This document shows positions 1-8,844 of a DNA stretch of 37,410 nt, piece by piece; positions within the stretch are counted from its first letter, which is position 1, and every line of letters begins with the position of its first letter. The notes under the pieces were generated by a model. That model saw only the letters and a list, made by a program, of their open reading frames with translations, was not told the origin of the DNA and did no database searches. Source of the DNA: a virus; the IMG/VR virus record IMGVR_UViG_3300005842_000006, positions 1 to 37,410 of that record; one strand, 5' to 3'. The translations under genes were made by a program, and so were the position numbers.

Positions 1-120
1 TGTAGGGAATACAAATTGGATTTTTCCAACCGCAAGGCTTCTCTATAATTATGAGAATGACTCATGGGCAATATTCAATGATTCGTTAACTACATTGGGA
101 ACTTTTCAATTACAAACTAG
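1..120. repeat. Terminal direct repeat, copy 1 (circular overlap)
   Basis: These 120 bases are identical to bases 37291-37410. A coding frame enters the window here already open and continues exactly the frame that leaves at the right end, so the two ends are the same DNA. The simplest reading is assembly overlap of a circular or circularly permuted genome. A true 120-bp terminal repeat cannot be excluded. Confidence 0.95.
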
Positions 121-988
121 CCCTAACTGGCTTCAAATTTCTGTGCCATGGATTGAATATGAAAAAACATGGTTAGATGATGACGCTGGTGATCCTGTCA
201 TTGTGGGAGGAAATCAACAAGGGTTTATTGAGAAACTTGATCAACTTACTATTAATGACCCCAGTCTTTTTATCTCAAATATTGTCAATAATGCCAGCGG
301 GATTGCTGAAATCACTAGTCCAAATCACAACATACAAGACAGTGTCAAAAGCGATCAACAAACAGTAAATGTAATTAGTATCTCTGGAATTCCTTCAGGA
401 ACACCATTTTCAGATCTTAACGGTGGTATCTACGCAATCGTAGTGATAGATGCGAATAATTTTACACTCAGATCATTTAATGCTGTTACGAATGAATTTG
501 ATATTGAAGTGGTCGGCTCTCCAGCAGGAACTTATGTTGGTGGGGGAGTAATTAGCGTTCGAGATAATTTTTTCATTAACAGCAAGAAGTTTAACTTTCT
601 TGACGAAGGTCAAAATATCCAAATGGGATATTTAGACATTTTGATGGCAGCAGTTCCAGGTGGTGAAATTTCTCTTTACGTCTATCTAAACTATGATGAT
701 GAAACGCCATCAAATACTCTTTATAGCAATCAAATTGTTGGTGCTACTCCTGAAGTTCCAGACACATTCTTTAATTCTATCATCCCAACAGCACCTTCTC
801 AATATGCCGTAGCCAAACAAGGCACTAAGTTTTGGCAGCGTGTTTTCTGCGCCACTAGAGCGAATTTCCTGACTCTTCAATACACATTTTCGAATCTTCA
901 AATGTCAGGTGATCCTCAGCAGAAAGAAGTACAGATAGACGCTCAAATATTATGGTTACGAAAAGCGGGTAGGATTACCCAGTTATAG
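2..988 (+). CDS. Tail nozzle / tubular protein B-like, C-terminal part (continues from 35864)
   Basis: This is the 3' part of the gene that starts at 35864. Joined through the repeat it makes one protein of 804 aa, close to the roughly 790 aa of T7 gp12 (tail tubular protein B). There is no start codon with a ribosome site here, and the frame is open from base 2. Around 280-540 lies a beta-rich insert resembling modules in the proteins at 32652 and 33878. The last 150 residues are beta-rich. It ends 8 bp before the fibre-tip gene at 997, which is preceded by TAGGAG. The role is inferred from position and size, not from catalytic motifs. Confidence 0.7.
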   Translation, partial: VGNTNWIFPTARLLYNYENDSWAIFNDSLTTLGTFQLQTSPNWLQISVPWIEYEKTWLDDDAGDPVIVGGNQQGFIEKLDQLTINDPSLFISNIVNNASGIAEITSPNHNIQDSVKSDQQTVNVISISGIPSGTPFSDLNGGIYAIVVIDANNFTLRSFNAVTNEFDIEVVGSPAGTYVGGGVISVRDNFFINSKKFNFLDEGQNIQMGYLDILMAAVPGGEISLYVYLNYDDETPSNTLYSNQIVGATPEVPDTFFNSIIPTAPSQYAVAKQGTKFWQRVFCATRANFLTLQYTFSNLQMSGDPQQKEVQIDAQILWLRKAGRITQL

Positions 989-996
989 GAGTTTTT

Positions 997-1626
997 ATGT
1001 CATATCAGCCAGGCGTACCAACAGGCAGCGTGCCTTTGAATCAGGATTATTTGAATCTTCAAACAAATTTTAGTCAGATCAACACACAATTTCTTGTAGA
1101 TCACGTGCCATTGACTAGTACGTCAGGAACTCCACCTAATGGTTATCATACCGCAGTTCACTTAGTTCCTGTTTCAACGACAGCATCCAATCCACCTAAT
1201 AATCAACCGATCAATGGATATACAGCGACTACTGGATATGGACAAGTTTTAAATGCGCAGATAAATGACGGTATCAATACAGATGAGGCGCTTTTCTTTT
1301 TATCTGGTGGAAATAGATTAATGCAATTGACAAGGAATTTTGTCCCTGTCGCTGCAACCAATGGATACACCTTCTTACCAGGCGGCTTGATCCTTCAATG
1401 GGGAATTAAGACTGTAACTGCTTCAAGTACAACTCCATTACTTTTTGCCACAAATAACATTGCTTTTCCTACCTCGTGTTTCAATGTAAGCGTTACAGGG
1501 ATTAGGGCTAACTCTGGGGGAGATGGAATATTTGTTTTGACTGGATCTGTAAGTAATACAGGATTCACGTTTAGAAACGGATCTGGAAGCATCGTACAAG
1601 CTTATTGGATGGCAATAGGTATATGA
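997..1626 (+). CDS. Tail-fibre tip protein with gp53-like C-terminal domain
   Basis: A 209-aa protein, probably a receptor-binding or fibre-tip component. The C-terminal 90 residues follow the pattern of the gp53-like tail-fibre domain: GGLILQWG at about residues 128-135, a following FP..CF element and the terminal YWMAIGI. The N-terminal half is low in charge and rich in N, T and P. The start has TAGGAG 6 bases upstream. The stop overlaps the next start as ATGA, so the two genes are probably translationally coupled. Receptor binding is inferred from the family. Confidence 0.7.
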   Translation: MSYQPGVPTGSVPLNQDYLNLQTNFSQINTQFLVDHVPLTSTSGTPPNGYHTAVHLVPVSTTASNPPNNQPINGYTATTGYGQVLNAQINDGINTDEALFFLSGGNRLMQLTRNFVPVAATNGYTFLPGGLILQWGIKTVTASSTTPLLFATNNIAFPTSCFNVSVTGIRANSGGDGIFVLTGSVSNTGFTFRNGSGSIVQAYWMAIGI

Positions 1627-2111
1627 CAATTCCTATAGATAGCCAGAATTTAGAAAGTTATGTGCCTGTTTATGATGTGGCCCCGAAGACATGGGAAGAG
1701 GGAATGCCATTCATTGTCGAGCAGTTAAAAAAGTTGGCTAATGCTGTTAATGCAAGAGAGATAGGATTTTTTTTAGACCAAGAATTGCTTTCAGGGAAAT
1801 CATTCATTCCAGGAGTGAATATTGCCAGTGGCGGAGGATCCTCGCAGCAATTTCGTACAATCTTGCGCAAGGTGATCACATTTCCAGGACTGACAGTAGG
1901 TCTTAATACGCAGCCACACGAAGTGACTGTTGATGCAAATTTTAGTTTGATTCAGATGTTTGGGGCGGCAACAAATGCAACGGCACTGACTGGAGAGCCT
2001 TTACCAAATGGATCGGATACTATTACTTACGATGCGACAAATATTTATGTAACTGTCGGAGCGGCATACACGAGAGCTTGGGTCATTATGGAGTATATCC
2101 AAGAACTGTGA
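1623..2111 (+). CDS. Small beta-rich virion protein, unknown
   Basis: A 162-aa protein with no recognised family. The ATG at 1623 overlaps the upstream stop (ATGA) and is preferred to an in-frame TTG at 1605. Residues 1-60 are partly helical; a GGGSS linker at about residue 66 leads to a beta-rich C-terminal half ending in an aromatic segment (RAWVIMEYIQEL). The two-domain plan and position suggest a fibre or tail-tip accessory protein. This is inference from context only. Confidence 0.75.
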   Translation: MTIPIDSQNLESYVPVYDVAPKTWEEGMPFIVEQLKKLANAVNAREIGFFLDQELLSGKSFIPGVNIASGGGSSQQFRTILRKVITFPGLTVGLNTQPHEVTVDANFSLIQMFGAATNATALTGEPLPNGSDTITYDATNIYVTVGAAYTRAWVIMEYIQEL

Positions 2112-2121
2112 TGGGGCTTGC

Positions 2122-2288
2122 GTGAATAAAGAATATATTTTAAACAAAATTAAGATAGATGGAAAAGGCTGTTGGGTGTGGAGAGAAGGAAAAGACAGAA
2201 AACCTCCGCCTCCAATCAAAAGAAAATATTATTTATCCCACAAATTATGTTGGGAGAAATTCCTGAAGGATTAACAGCAGGAAATTAG
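2122..2288 (+). pseudogene. Remnant of an HNH homing endonuclease
   Basis: A GTG at 2122 opens 50 codons that read like the N-terminus of small phage HNH nucleases: NKIKIDGKGCWVWREGK, a basic stretch, then YYLSHKLCW. That frame stops at 2274. In another frame, bases 2253-2288 encode GEIPEGLTAGN and stop. In intact relatives a GEIPEGL element follows the HxL(S/C)(Y/W)E helix and precedes the H.CDN zinc/HNH core, so the reading has slipped frame and the catalytic part is missing. The remnant fills the only gap between the virion genes here. Confidence 0.5.
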
Positions 2289-2314
2289 AAAAAATTAGCC
2301 CAGGAGTTTTAATT

Positions 2315-3037
2315 ATGCCTAAATTTAAAGATTGGATAAATCCTTTCAGTAAAAAAAACCCTCTTCAGAATTCAATTAGGGATTTTACTTTTGGAACTCC
2401 GGAGAAAAGAGAAAATGTTTCTACGTTACGTCCTGAACAAGAAGATCTTTACAGACAAGCTGTTAATGCTGGAATGAATCCAGGAGCGGGAGGAGCTTTC
2501 GGTACAGCTGCAGATTATTATCGCAATCTATTAAGCGATAATAGTGCTGATTTCGACGCTTTTGCAGCTCCTCAACTCCGTCAATATAATGAAGATATAG
2601 TTCCTGGGATATCCGAGCAATTCGCTGGCATGGGGTCTGGAGGATTATCCAGTTCTGGATTTAGAAACGCTCAAATTCAAGGGGCTACTGACCTATCTGA
2701 AAGACTTGGTGCTATTAGAGCTAATCTACGGCACTCGGGCGCTCAGGGGTTGCAAAATATAGGGGAAGTAGGATTACGCAACTACAGCCAAAATATGGTT
2801 ACTGAACCAGGAACCGAAGGTTTTTTATCTCAAGCAGCCCCATTAGTTGGAGCTGGAATAGGATTTTTAGGTGGTGGCCCTGCTGGGGGCGCAGCTGGAT
2901 ACCAGGCAGGCAGTTGGTTAAAGAACTCTTTCGGTGGGAATAAAGTTGGAGCCAATTCAGGGCCTTATGGGTCTGGTGCGCCTAAAGCGAGTCCAACAGG
3001 CGGCGGTTTTCAATTACCTAACTTTATGCAGAGGTAA
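2315..3037 (+). CDS. Candidate internal virion (DNA ejection) protein, small
   Basis: A 240-aa protein with a basic N-terminus (PKFKDWINPFSKKNP), a helical middle, and a Gly/Ala-rich hydrophobic segment at about residues 173-202 that could enter a membrane. The C-terminus is disordered and Gly/Pro-rich. It is the first of four tightly packed genes after the tail nozzle and fibre tip, the place where P22- and T7-like phages keep ejection proteins. An AGGAG site precedes the ATG. The role is inferred from position and composition. Confidence 0.7.
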   Translation: MPKFKDWINPFSKKNPLQNSIRDFTFGTPEKRENVSTLRPEQEDLYRQAVNAGMNPGAGGAFGTAADYYRNLLSDNSADFDAFAAPQLRQYNEDIVPGISEQFAGMGSGGLSSSGFRNAQIQGATDLSERLGAIRANLRHSGAQGLQNIGEVGLRNYSQNMVTEPGTEGFLSQAAPLVGAGIGFLGGGPAGGAAGYQAGSWLKNSFGGNKVGANSGPYGSGAPKASPTGGGFQLPNFMQR

Positions 3038-3039
3038 AT

Positions 3040-4434
3040 ATGGTTCAATACATAAAACAAGGTAACATTTTTGGAAGAATAGGAACTGGTATCGGGAAAG
3101 GATTAGCCGAGCAACTACCTAAAGAGATCGAAAGAAGCCGACTTGCTTCGGGGTTACAAAATTTTGAGAAGGAATCTGGAGATCTTACCCCTATACAACA
3201 ATTGGCTAGACTTTCCTCTATTCCTGGAATTACGCCACAGATGATTCAGTCATTTTCTGAATTAGCAAAGGTTCAGAATCAAGGAAATGCTTATCGAAAA
3301 GGCGCTGGTGGTAATCCACGTCCAGGACAGCAGGCAGCAGGAATGCAACCGCAAGCTTCTCCTAGTGGGGCTCCTGAAATAAGAGATGTTCAGTTTGCTA
3401 ATTTACAGCCTCAACAAGGTGGTCAACAAAGACAAAACATGCCACCTGTCGGACAGGTAAACAATCAGCAGCAAACACCCAATGCACCCCCTAATCAAAA
3501 CGTTCCTCAAGTAGCAGAGGGGAATGCTTTGAATCGACAGAATCTTACACGTCTACCATGGACGCCACAACAGAGACAGGAAACTATAGCCAATTACATT
3601 GATCAAGGGTTTTTGCCTGATCAAGCAAGAGATTTGCAACAAGATGATGAATCACGAGATTTGGCAGAGCCTGGGGCTTACAAGCAACGTCAAGCAGATA
3701 TCAAGGAAGCAAAAGGAGAAGTCAGAGACACATTAAAACGTCATCTCGAAACAAAACTGCAGAAGGCAGGAGAAAACGTCTATAAGGATGTCGAAGGGCC
3801 TATGATTCTTGCTGCAGAAAGAGGGATGATTAGAGATTTAATCAAAAATCCAAAGGCAGACATTGATAATGTAGCCAACGATTGGTCTGAGCGGCTTTAT
3901 AGGACTGCTATTGCTAAAGATAAAATGAGAACATTAGGAAAAACAACAGGGCTGGAAAACTTCCTTAAAGGAGATTCTTCTCATAAAAAACTCAAGGAAT
4001 ATCAAGAAATATTTAAAAGATCAGGAAATCTTGAGGAATTTCAGAATATTCTTAAAGGGGAAGATTTTGGAATGTCTGCCCAGGCGGCAGCCAGCGTGGC
4101 TTATCCTCCTAATCAGAAAATAAATAAATACTTATCATATTATAAATCTTCAACGCCTACAAATTATCAACCCGAAACTAAACTTCAGGAAGCCAAGAAA
4201 GCGGCTATCGAAATTGAAAATGATATCGGCCCTGATGATAGTGTTCTGGCAATAGTGAGAAGGCTTTCTGAAAGAGATCCCTATTTTGATCAACAATCTT
4301 TTCTGGATCAAATTTCCGAAGACAAAGACCAATTAGGATTGAATGAAAGACAGAGGTTGGAATTGGCCGAGGGGGCGAAAGGCATTCTTCCTAACTGGGC
4401 AGATCTTCTTTACCTTCCAATTTTTAGGAGATAG
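3040..4434 (+). CDS. Candidate internal virion (ejection) protein, large, Q/P-rich
   Basis: A 464-aa protein with a helical N-terminus containing a short Gly-rich amphipathic segment (FGRIGTGIGKGLAEQLPK). A long low-complexity Q/P/N-rich linker follows at about residues 85-165, then a mostly helical charged C-terminal half. No enzymatic motif is visible, in particular no lysozyme or transglycosylase signature. It begins 2 bp after the previous stop and ends 2 bp before the next start. Ejection protein is the best contextual guess. Confidence 0.65.
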   Translation: MVQYIKQGNIFGRIGTGIGKGLAEQLPKEIERSRLASGLQNFEKESGDLTPIQQLARLSSIPGITPQMIQSFSELAKVQNQGNAYRKGAGGNPRPGQQAAGMQPQASPSGAPEIRDVQFANLQPQQGGQQRQNMPPVGQVNNQQQTPNAPPNQNVPQVAEGNALNRQNLTRLPWTPQQRQETIANYIDQGFLPDQARDLQQDDESRDLAEPGAYKQRQADIKEAKGEVRDTLKRHLETKLQKAGENVYKDVEGPMILAAERGMIRDLIKNPKADIDNVANDWSERLYRTAIAKDKMRTLGKTTGLENFLKGDSSHKKLKEYQEIFKRSGNLEEFQNILKGEDFGMSAQAAASVAYPPNQKINKYLSYYKSSTPTNYQPETKLQEAKKAAIEIENDIGPDDSVLAIVRRLSERDPYFDQQSFLDQISEDKDQLGLNERQRLELAEGAKGILPNWADLLYLPIFRR

Positions 4435-4436
4435 TC

Positions 4437-5129
4437 ATGGTTTTAAGATCAGATGAACAGGCAAATGAAGCAGAAATCGAGAGAGACAAAAGATTTAGAG
4501 GAAATGTGTCAAAGGGAATAGCCACCGCAGCCAGTCTAGGAACGGCAGCTATAGCAAGTCCTCTTGCATCAAAAATCATGCCCTTTCTCAATGAATATAT
4601 TCCATCTGCATTGGCTATGAAAGGAATAAATAAGATCAGTCCAAAGCTTGGATCTTTTCTAAAAAAGGGCCAAGAGATGGGTTTGAACGTTGAAGATGGA
4701 CTTAATTTTATCAAAGACAAGTTGAGCAGCGAAGGTTCTAAAGAAGAGCCTAAGGAACACAGAAATATCATCAGTCAATATTCCCCAGAACTGCATCAAT
4801 TTCTTAAAGGAGAGATTTCAAAAGGAAGAGGTGTTTTAGAAGCCGGAGCCGACGCGGAAAGAAATAAAAATTTCAAGAACATCATTTCGATGATCAAAAA
4901 AGATCATAAATCACCATGGTCAGCCATTCTTAAAACGGTTTATGGAGAAGGTTTAACGAAAGAACAAGCTGTTAAAGAATTTAATAAACACAAGGAAAAG
5001 AAGTCCCTAGTCGAGCAAGAAACTGAACGTTTTGAAAAAGGTTATGGGAAACAGCAGCAACCAGGACAAGGACAGGCAGCTCTAATGGCAATTCTTCAAA
5101 AGATTCAACAAGCTAGGGGCGGTCAGTGA
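4437..5129 (+). CDS. Candidate internal virion protein with amphipathic segment
   Basis: A 230-aa protein. Residues about 25-60 form an Ala/Ile-rich stretch (IATAASLGTAAIASPLASKI) that could associate with a membrane. The remainder is highly charged and helical with a Gln/Gly-rich tail. GGAGATAGTC precedes the ATG. The stop overlaps the next start (GTGA). It forms part of the same block as its neighbours and is likely packaged with them; no family was recognised. Confidence 0.65.
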   Translation: MVLRSDEQANEAEIERDKRFRGNVSKGIATAASLGTAAIASPLASKIMPFLNEYIPSALAMKGINKISPKLGSFLKKGQEMGLNVEDGLNFIKDKLSSEGSKEEPKEHRNIISQYSPELHQFLKGEISKGRGVLEAGADAERNKNFKNIISMIKKDHKSPWSAILKTVYGEGLTKEQAVKEFNKHKEKKSLVEQETERFEKGYGKQQQPGQGQAALMAILQKIQQARGGQ

Positions 5130-5794
5130 ATCCAGAGCAAGAGATTGAATTACTTGAACAATTAATTGATGAATTGCTGGCAGGAATACAGGATGCTCTG
5201 CAATCAGGAGAGTCGTTATCCGATGAGTTTCAGGGTGCTTTGGCTCAAGAATTAGAGGCGACCACACAACGTATTGATCAATTAAGAAGCGAAATTGGAC
5301 AGCGTCAACCTTCCGGCCAAGTCCAAACAACTCCCTCTAATGACGCGCAACTTCTTTGGATTTTATCAGGACAGCAAGAGCAAGCATTTATCTCATACCT
5401 GAGGGATTTTCCTAGCAATGAAACTCAAGCATTGCTTGCTAATCCCACACTGTTAAGCCAGACAATCAATCAGCTTAATCAAATGATGCCGGCTGGACAG
5501 CAGCCCTATATCAATGGAATTAAACACGCAGACCTCAATAGCTCGAATATTTGGGGAACTGCATACGATCCAGAGAGTGGAAAAATGAAAGTGCGATTCC
5601 AAGGCGGATCAGAATATGAATATGATGGTATTCCTGAAAATATTTATCGAGCGTTTGCTAAAGGGAATGCCAGTGCAAAAACTAAAGGAAAAAATGAATA
5701 TGGCGAGTGGTGGGTTGGAAAGAACCCAAGCATGGGAGCTGCTATGAATCAATATATCAAAGCAGGCAACTTTAATTATCGTAAAATAAGATAA
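5126..5794 (+). CDS. Virion-associated protein with C-terminal KTSC domain
   Basis: A 222-aa protein starting at a GTG that overlaps the previous stop. Residues 1-60 form an acidic coiled coil (EQEIELLEQLIDELLAGI). Residues about 135-222 match the KTSC domain pattern: SSNIWGTAYDPESGKMKV, then FQGGSEYEYDGIPENIYRAF, then a small-residue/Lys-rich turn and a closing NYRKIR. KTSC is a small domain of unsettled function, often found in phage and bacterial accessory proteins. Its fusion to a coiled coil at the end of the ejection block suggests a structural or host-interaction role. Confidence 0.75.
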   Translation: MNPEQEIELLEQLIDELLAGIQDALQSGESLSDEFQGALAQELEATTQRIDQLRSEIGQRQPSGQVQTTPSNDAQLLWILSGQQEQAFISYLRDFPSNETQALLANPTLLSQTINQLNQMMPAGQQPYINGIKHADLNSSNIWGTAYDPESGKMKVRFQGGSEYEYDGIPENIYRAFAKGNASAKTKGKNEYGEWWVGKNPSMGAAMNQYIKAGNFNYRKIR

Positions 5795-5946
5795 ATTTTT
5801 TTTGCTAGTGTTTAAAAAAATAATTTGATAAATTGTGATTAGCGTAGGTGGAGTCGCTCTCCACGGGCTGTTGTACGAGATCGCCGTCGTATTAGTTATT
5901 TTTTCCTCAATAGGATTATTTCTTTTTAACTATATATGGAGACATT
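5795..5946 (+). promoter_or_regulatory. Non-coding leader of the fibre operon with GC-rich hairpins
   Basis: This 152-bp gap is AT-rich except for a GC-rich core at 5841-5894. The core has a perfect stem GTGGAG/CTCCAC (5848-5853 with 5859-5864, loop TCGCT) and a second stem TACGA/TCGTA nearby, followed by a T-rich run. It could end transcription from the ejection block, form a 5' leader for the long fibre gene, or both. ATGGAGAC supplies the ribosome site for 5947. No confident promoter hexamer pair was found. Confidence 0.45.
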
Positions 5947-8313
5947 ATGACAGCAGCTCTAGGTAATACTGCCGGTGGAACCCCTTTTGCAACCGGCGTG
6001 GATGGATTTGTTTATCCTCAATTCATTGGATATGCTCAAAGAGCACCTACCTCACAAGATATCTACAACCCAGGAACACGTTGGCAAGATAATAGCGTAA
6101 ACCCACCGATAATTTATGAAACAAGCGGCGCTGGAAATTGGGATACAGGTGGAGTTGAGCCAGCCACAACTACAACTTACGGAACTGTAATCTTAACTGA
6201 CAATCATGAACCTGTTGCCACTAAATTCTATGCTGATAACTTGGCAATCGCTGGATCCCCAGATGCTTCTACTGTCACTAAAGGTATTTCCTACCTAGCA
6301 ACAAATGCGGATGTCGTCTCTCCTTATGGAACCCCATTAGGAGCAAATACTGTCCTTACTCCTGCAAATATCACAACAATATTTGCTTCTCCACCTGCAT
6401 CAGGAGGCACCACACCAGCAGCAGGTAAATTCACAACATTAGAAGCTACCGGATTATTCACCGCAGATGCAAGCGCAGTGATTGACACAGCAGGTACAGC
6501 GCTAAACTTAGCCACGGATAATGATACGTCAGCAGTAAATCTAGGTACTGTAGGAGCTAGAACAATCACTGTTGGTAACATCACTGGGGCTACAGCGTTA
6601 GTTTTAAATTCTGGGACTGGTGGGATCGCTTTAGTTTCTACTGGTGCTGGAGATATCACTGCAGCTTCCTCAGATACTCTTCTTTTAGATTCGGCTGGGG
6701 TGTTAGAATTAAATAGCTCGGCAGGTGTTATCTCAATTGGTAATGATGCAGTATCTCAAAATATTAATATAGGTACCGCAGGAACTCGTGCGATTGCCAT
6801 TGGTAATAGCACGTCAACAACAAGCGTTTCTTTAAACGGTGGTACCGGTTCAAGCATAAATATCGGTACAAATGCGGTTGCGCATACCGTATCCATAGGT
6901 AACGTCACATCTACAACAGCAGTTGCAATAAATTCAGGGACAGGGGCAATCAATATTGGTACCTCTATTGCTAAGATTATCACTATTGGTAACGTCACTG
7001 GTGCTACAGCAGTTAACATAGATACAGGTACAGCAGGATCAACATACACCACCACAAACGGTATCTTTACACTAGCTACAGGAACCGGTGTTATTACAGT
7101 TTCTGGAGATGCAGCAGCTACGACAGTAAATCTATCCACTGGAGCCGGCGTAAAAACAACAACGTTGGGCTCTACAAACACCACAAGCACTACTACAGTC
7201 CAGTCAGGCTCTGGAGCGTTGAATGTAACAGCAACAGGTGGTGCTTTAACTGTTAATTCTGGCGTAGGTGCTCTAGGCATCTCCACAGACGCTTCAGCAA
7301 CAGCTGTATCTTTAGCCACTGGAGCAGCAGTAAAAACACTTTTAATCGGCTCAACAAACTCCACTTCATCAACAGCTATCAGATCTGGAAGTGGCGCTCT
7401 AAGTCTAACATCAACAAATGGTGCATTAACAATAAATTCTGGGACTGGTGCATTAGGAATATCTACCGATGCAGCTGCCACAACTGTCTCTTTTGCAACA
7501 GGGGCCGCAGTAAAAACAGTAACTCTAGGGAGTTCAAACTCCACTTCATCGTTAGCATTAGTGGCGGGATCGGGTGCTTCATCTTGGACATCTAGTAACG
7601 GGACATTCGGTCTTGTTACAGGAACTGGAACTATTTCCATTTCAGCAGATGCAGCAGCAACAACCTTGAATATCGGGACAGGGGCTGCCGTTGTAAAAAC
7701 AATTAGCATCGGTGGAACTGGTGCAAACGTAATTGCGATCGCCAATACACAGACTGCTGGCAGTCTTTCAATCGGCGATGCGATGACTTCAGGTACGATT
7801 GCAATTGGTGGATCTGGTGCCCATGTTGGTACTATGACAATTGCAGGAGGAACTGGCGCACAAACCATTAATATCGCTAATTCTACTGGTGGAAAAACAG
7901 TAGCAATTGCAACTGGGGCTGGCGCAAATACAGTTAGCCTCGGCTCAACAAACAGTACAAGCACAACCACAATTAATTCTGGCTCTGGAAACGTAAACAT
8001 AACAGGCGGACATTTATCTATCGCAACTGTCGCTAAAACGCTTCTTGTTAATGGTGGCGCGGTTACAGACTTCATAGGAACAGGAGTTTTGACTGCTGGC
8101 ACTCAGACAATTGCCAATACGAATATTGCTGCAGGGGATGTAATTATACTTACAAGAACAGGTGTTGCAGCTTCAACAACATTGGGAGTATTAACTTATA
8201 CCATAAGTGCAGGAGCTAGCTTCACTGTTACAAGTGTGATATTAGGAACCCCAGGTTCAACTCAAACAGGCGATGTCAGTACTTATGCATACTTTATCGT
8301 GAGACCTACTTAA
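5947..8313 (+). CDS. Long tail fibre with tandem 60-residue repeats
   Basis: A 788-aa fibre. The N-terminus (residues 1-150) looks like an attachment region. Residues about 160-690 are a Gly/Thr/Ser/Ala-rich beta-solenoid-like shaft built from short units of the form INIGT...TVSIGNVTSTT. Residues 381-560 are three 60-residue units of equal length, starting GVITVSGDAAATTV, GALGISTDASATAV and GALGISTDAAATTV. The C-terminus (TYTISAGASFTV...YAYFIVRPT) looks like a folded tip. The likely role is host adhesion. The repeat DNA also leaves a long open frame on the other strand, which is a compositional shadow. Confidence 0.8.
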   Translation: MTAALGNTAGGTPFATGVDGFVYPQFIGYAQRAPTSQDIYNPGTRWQDNSVNPPIIYETSGAGNWDTGGVEPATTTTYGTVILTDNHEPVATKFYADNLAIAGSPDASTVTKGISYLATNADVVSPYGTPLGANTVLTPANITTIFASPPASGGTTPAAGKFTTLEATGLFTADASAVIDTAGTALNLATDNDTSAVNLGTVGARTITVGNITGATALVLNSGTGGIALVSTGAGDITAASSDTLLLDSAGVLELNSSAGVISIGNDAVSQNINIGTAGTRAIAIGNSTSTTSVSLNGGTGSSINIGTNAVAHTVSIGNVTSTTAVAINSGTGAINIGTSIAKIITIGNVTGATAVNIDTGTAGSTYTTTNGIFTLATGTGVITVSGDAAATTVNLSTGAGVKTTTLGSTNTTSTTTVQSGSGALNVTATGGALTVNSGVGALGISTDASATAVSLATGAAVKTLLIGSTNSTSSTAIRSGSGALSLTSTNGALTINSGTGALGISTDAAATTVSFATGAAVKTVTLGSSNSTSSLALVAGSGASSWTSSNGTFGLVTGTGTISISADAAATTLNIGTGAAVVKTISIGGTGANVIAIANTQTAGSLSIGDAMTSGTIAIGGSGAHVGTMTIAGGTGAQTINIANSTGGKTVAIATGAGANTVSLGSTNSTSTTTINSGSGNVNITGGHLSIATVAKTLLVNGGAVTDFIGTGVLTAGTQTIANTNIAAGDVIILTRTGVAASTTLGVLTYTISAGASFTVTSVILGTPGSTQTGDVSTYAYFIVRPT
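7087..7626 (+). repeat. Three in-frame 180-nt repeats in the fibre gene
   Basis: Units begin at 7087, 7267 and 7447, each exactly 180 nt (60 codons), and a fourth, partial unit begins at 7627. Each unit encodes a G(A/V)(L/I)xIS(T/G)DAAATTV segment, then TGAAVKT, an IGSTNSTS-type segment and an INSGTG-type end. Identity is partial at DNA level, so these are old duplications that can still recombine and change fibre length. Confidence 0.8.
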
Positions 8314-8332
8314 AAAACAAAGGAAATTATAG

Positions 8333-8515
8333 ATGAAACTCGACAATCAAGTAGTATTAAAGTTAGAAGAATTAAATAAATGTCATCTAACTTGCGATGC
8401 AGATTGCCCTCTTGGTCAGCTATATGATTTTTCTTGTGCATTGCAAAGTTTTGTTATGCAGAAGATGAAAGAGGCAGAAGAGGCTAAAAAACAGGCTCAA
8501 GAATCTAAGGAATAG
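8333..8515 (+). CDS. Small Cys-containing helical protein
   Basis: A 60-aa protein beginning MKLDNQVVLKLEELNKC. Four cysteines lie at about residues 17, 21, 25 and 35, followed by a Glu/Lys/Ala-rich helical tail. It follows the long fibre and has AAGGAAATT ahead of its ATG. It may be a fibre chaperone or adaptor, but nothing in the sequence proves a function. Confidence 0.65.
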   Translation: MKLDNQVVLKLEELNKCHLTCDADCPLGQLYDFSCALQSFVMQKMKEAEEAKKQAQESKE

Positions 8516-8517
8516 AT

Positions 8518-8838
8518 ATGTCTGATTACATACTTTATCAACAGATGCTTCCTGCTCCTGAGCTTATTACAGCCATGACAGGAAGTTCTGTGTTAATTGG
8601 GACGCTTTTACATACACCAGTTAAACTTATTTTAGACAATCAAAGCACGACTGCAGTCGTGCTTTCTATTTCTTTGGATGGTGGTAATAGTAAAACACAA
8701 TGGAAAACTTTTTCTGCTGGAGAAGCATTGGTTTTAGATGATGATCTTTATACGTTTCCTAAGGGAACAAGTTTTTATGGAAACGGAGCTGCAAACGGTA
8801 GCTTTTCAATTGCCTACACATTTGTAAACAATTTTTAG
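8518..8838 (+). CDS. Small beta-rich tail/virion protein
   Basis: A 106-aa protein with alternating beta strands (VKLILDNQSTTAVVLSISLDGG, shortened here to its first strands) and the pattern W..FSAGEALVLDDD, typical of small phage beta-sandwich decoration or fibre-accessory proteins. It lies 2 bp after the preceding gene and 6 bp before the next. No enzymatic motif is present. The role is inferred from the adhesion cluster around it. Confidence 0.65.
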   Translation: MSDYILYQQMLPAPELITAMTGSSVLIGTLLHTPVKLILDNQSTTAVVLSISLDGGNSKTQWKTFSAGEALVLDDDLYTFPKGTSFYGNGAANGSFSIAYTFVNNF

Positions 8839-8844
8839 GTAAAA

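Noticed and set aside
5886-5894. TAATACGAC on the minus strand, resembling the start of a T7 promoter
   Set aside because: Only nine bases match, it points away from the genes, and no T7-type RNA polymerase gene is present.
7087-7626. Regular repeats that could suggest a CRISPR array
   Set aside because: The units are 180 nt, in frame and coding, with no conserved palindromic repeat and no spacers. They are fibre shaft repeats.
6756-8102. A 448-codon open frame on the minus strand inside the long fibre gene, and a smaller one at 6324-6659
   Set aside because: It is antisense to a repetitive Gly/Ala/Thr gene whose codon bias removes stops on the other strand. Its product is a monotonous Val/Pro/Ala string and it has no ribosome site.
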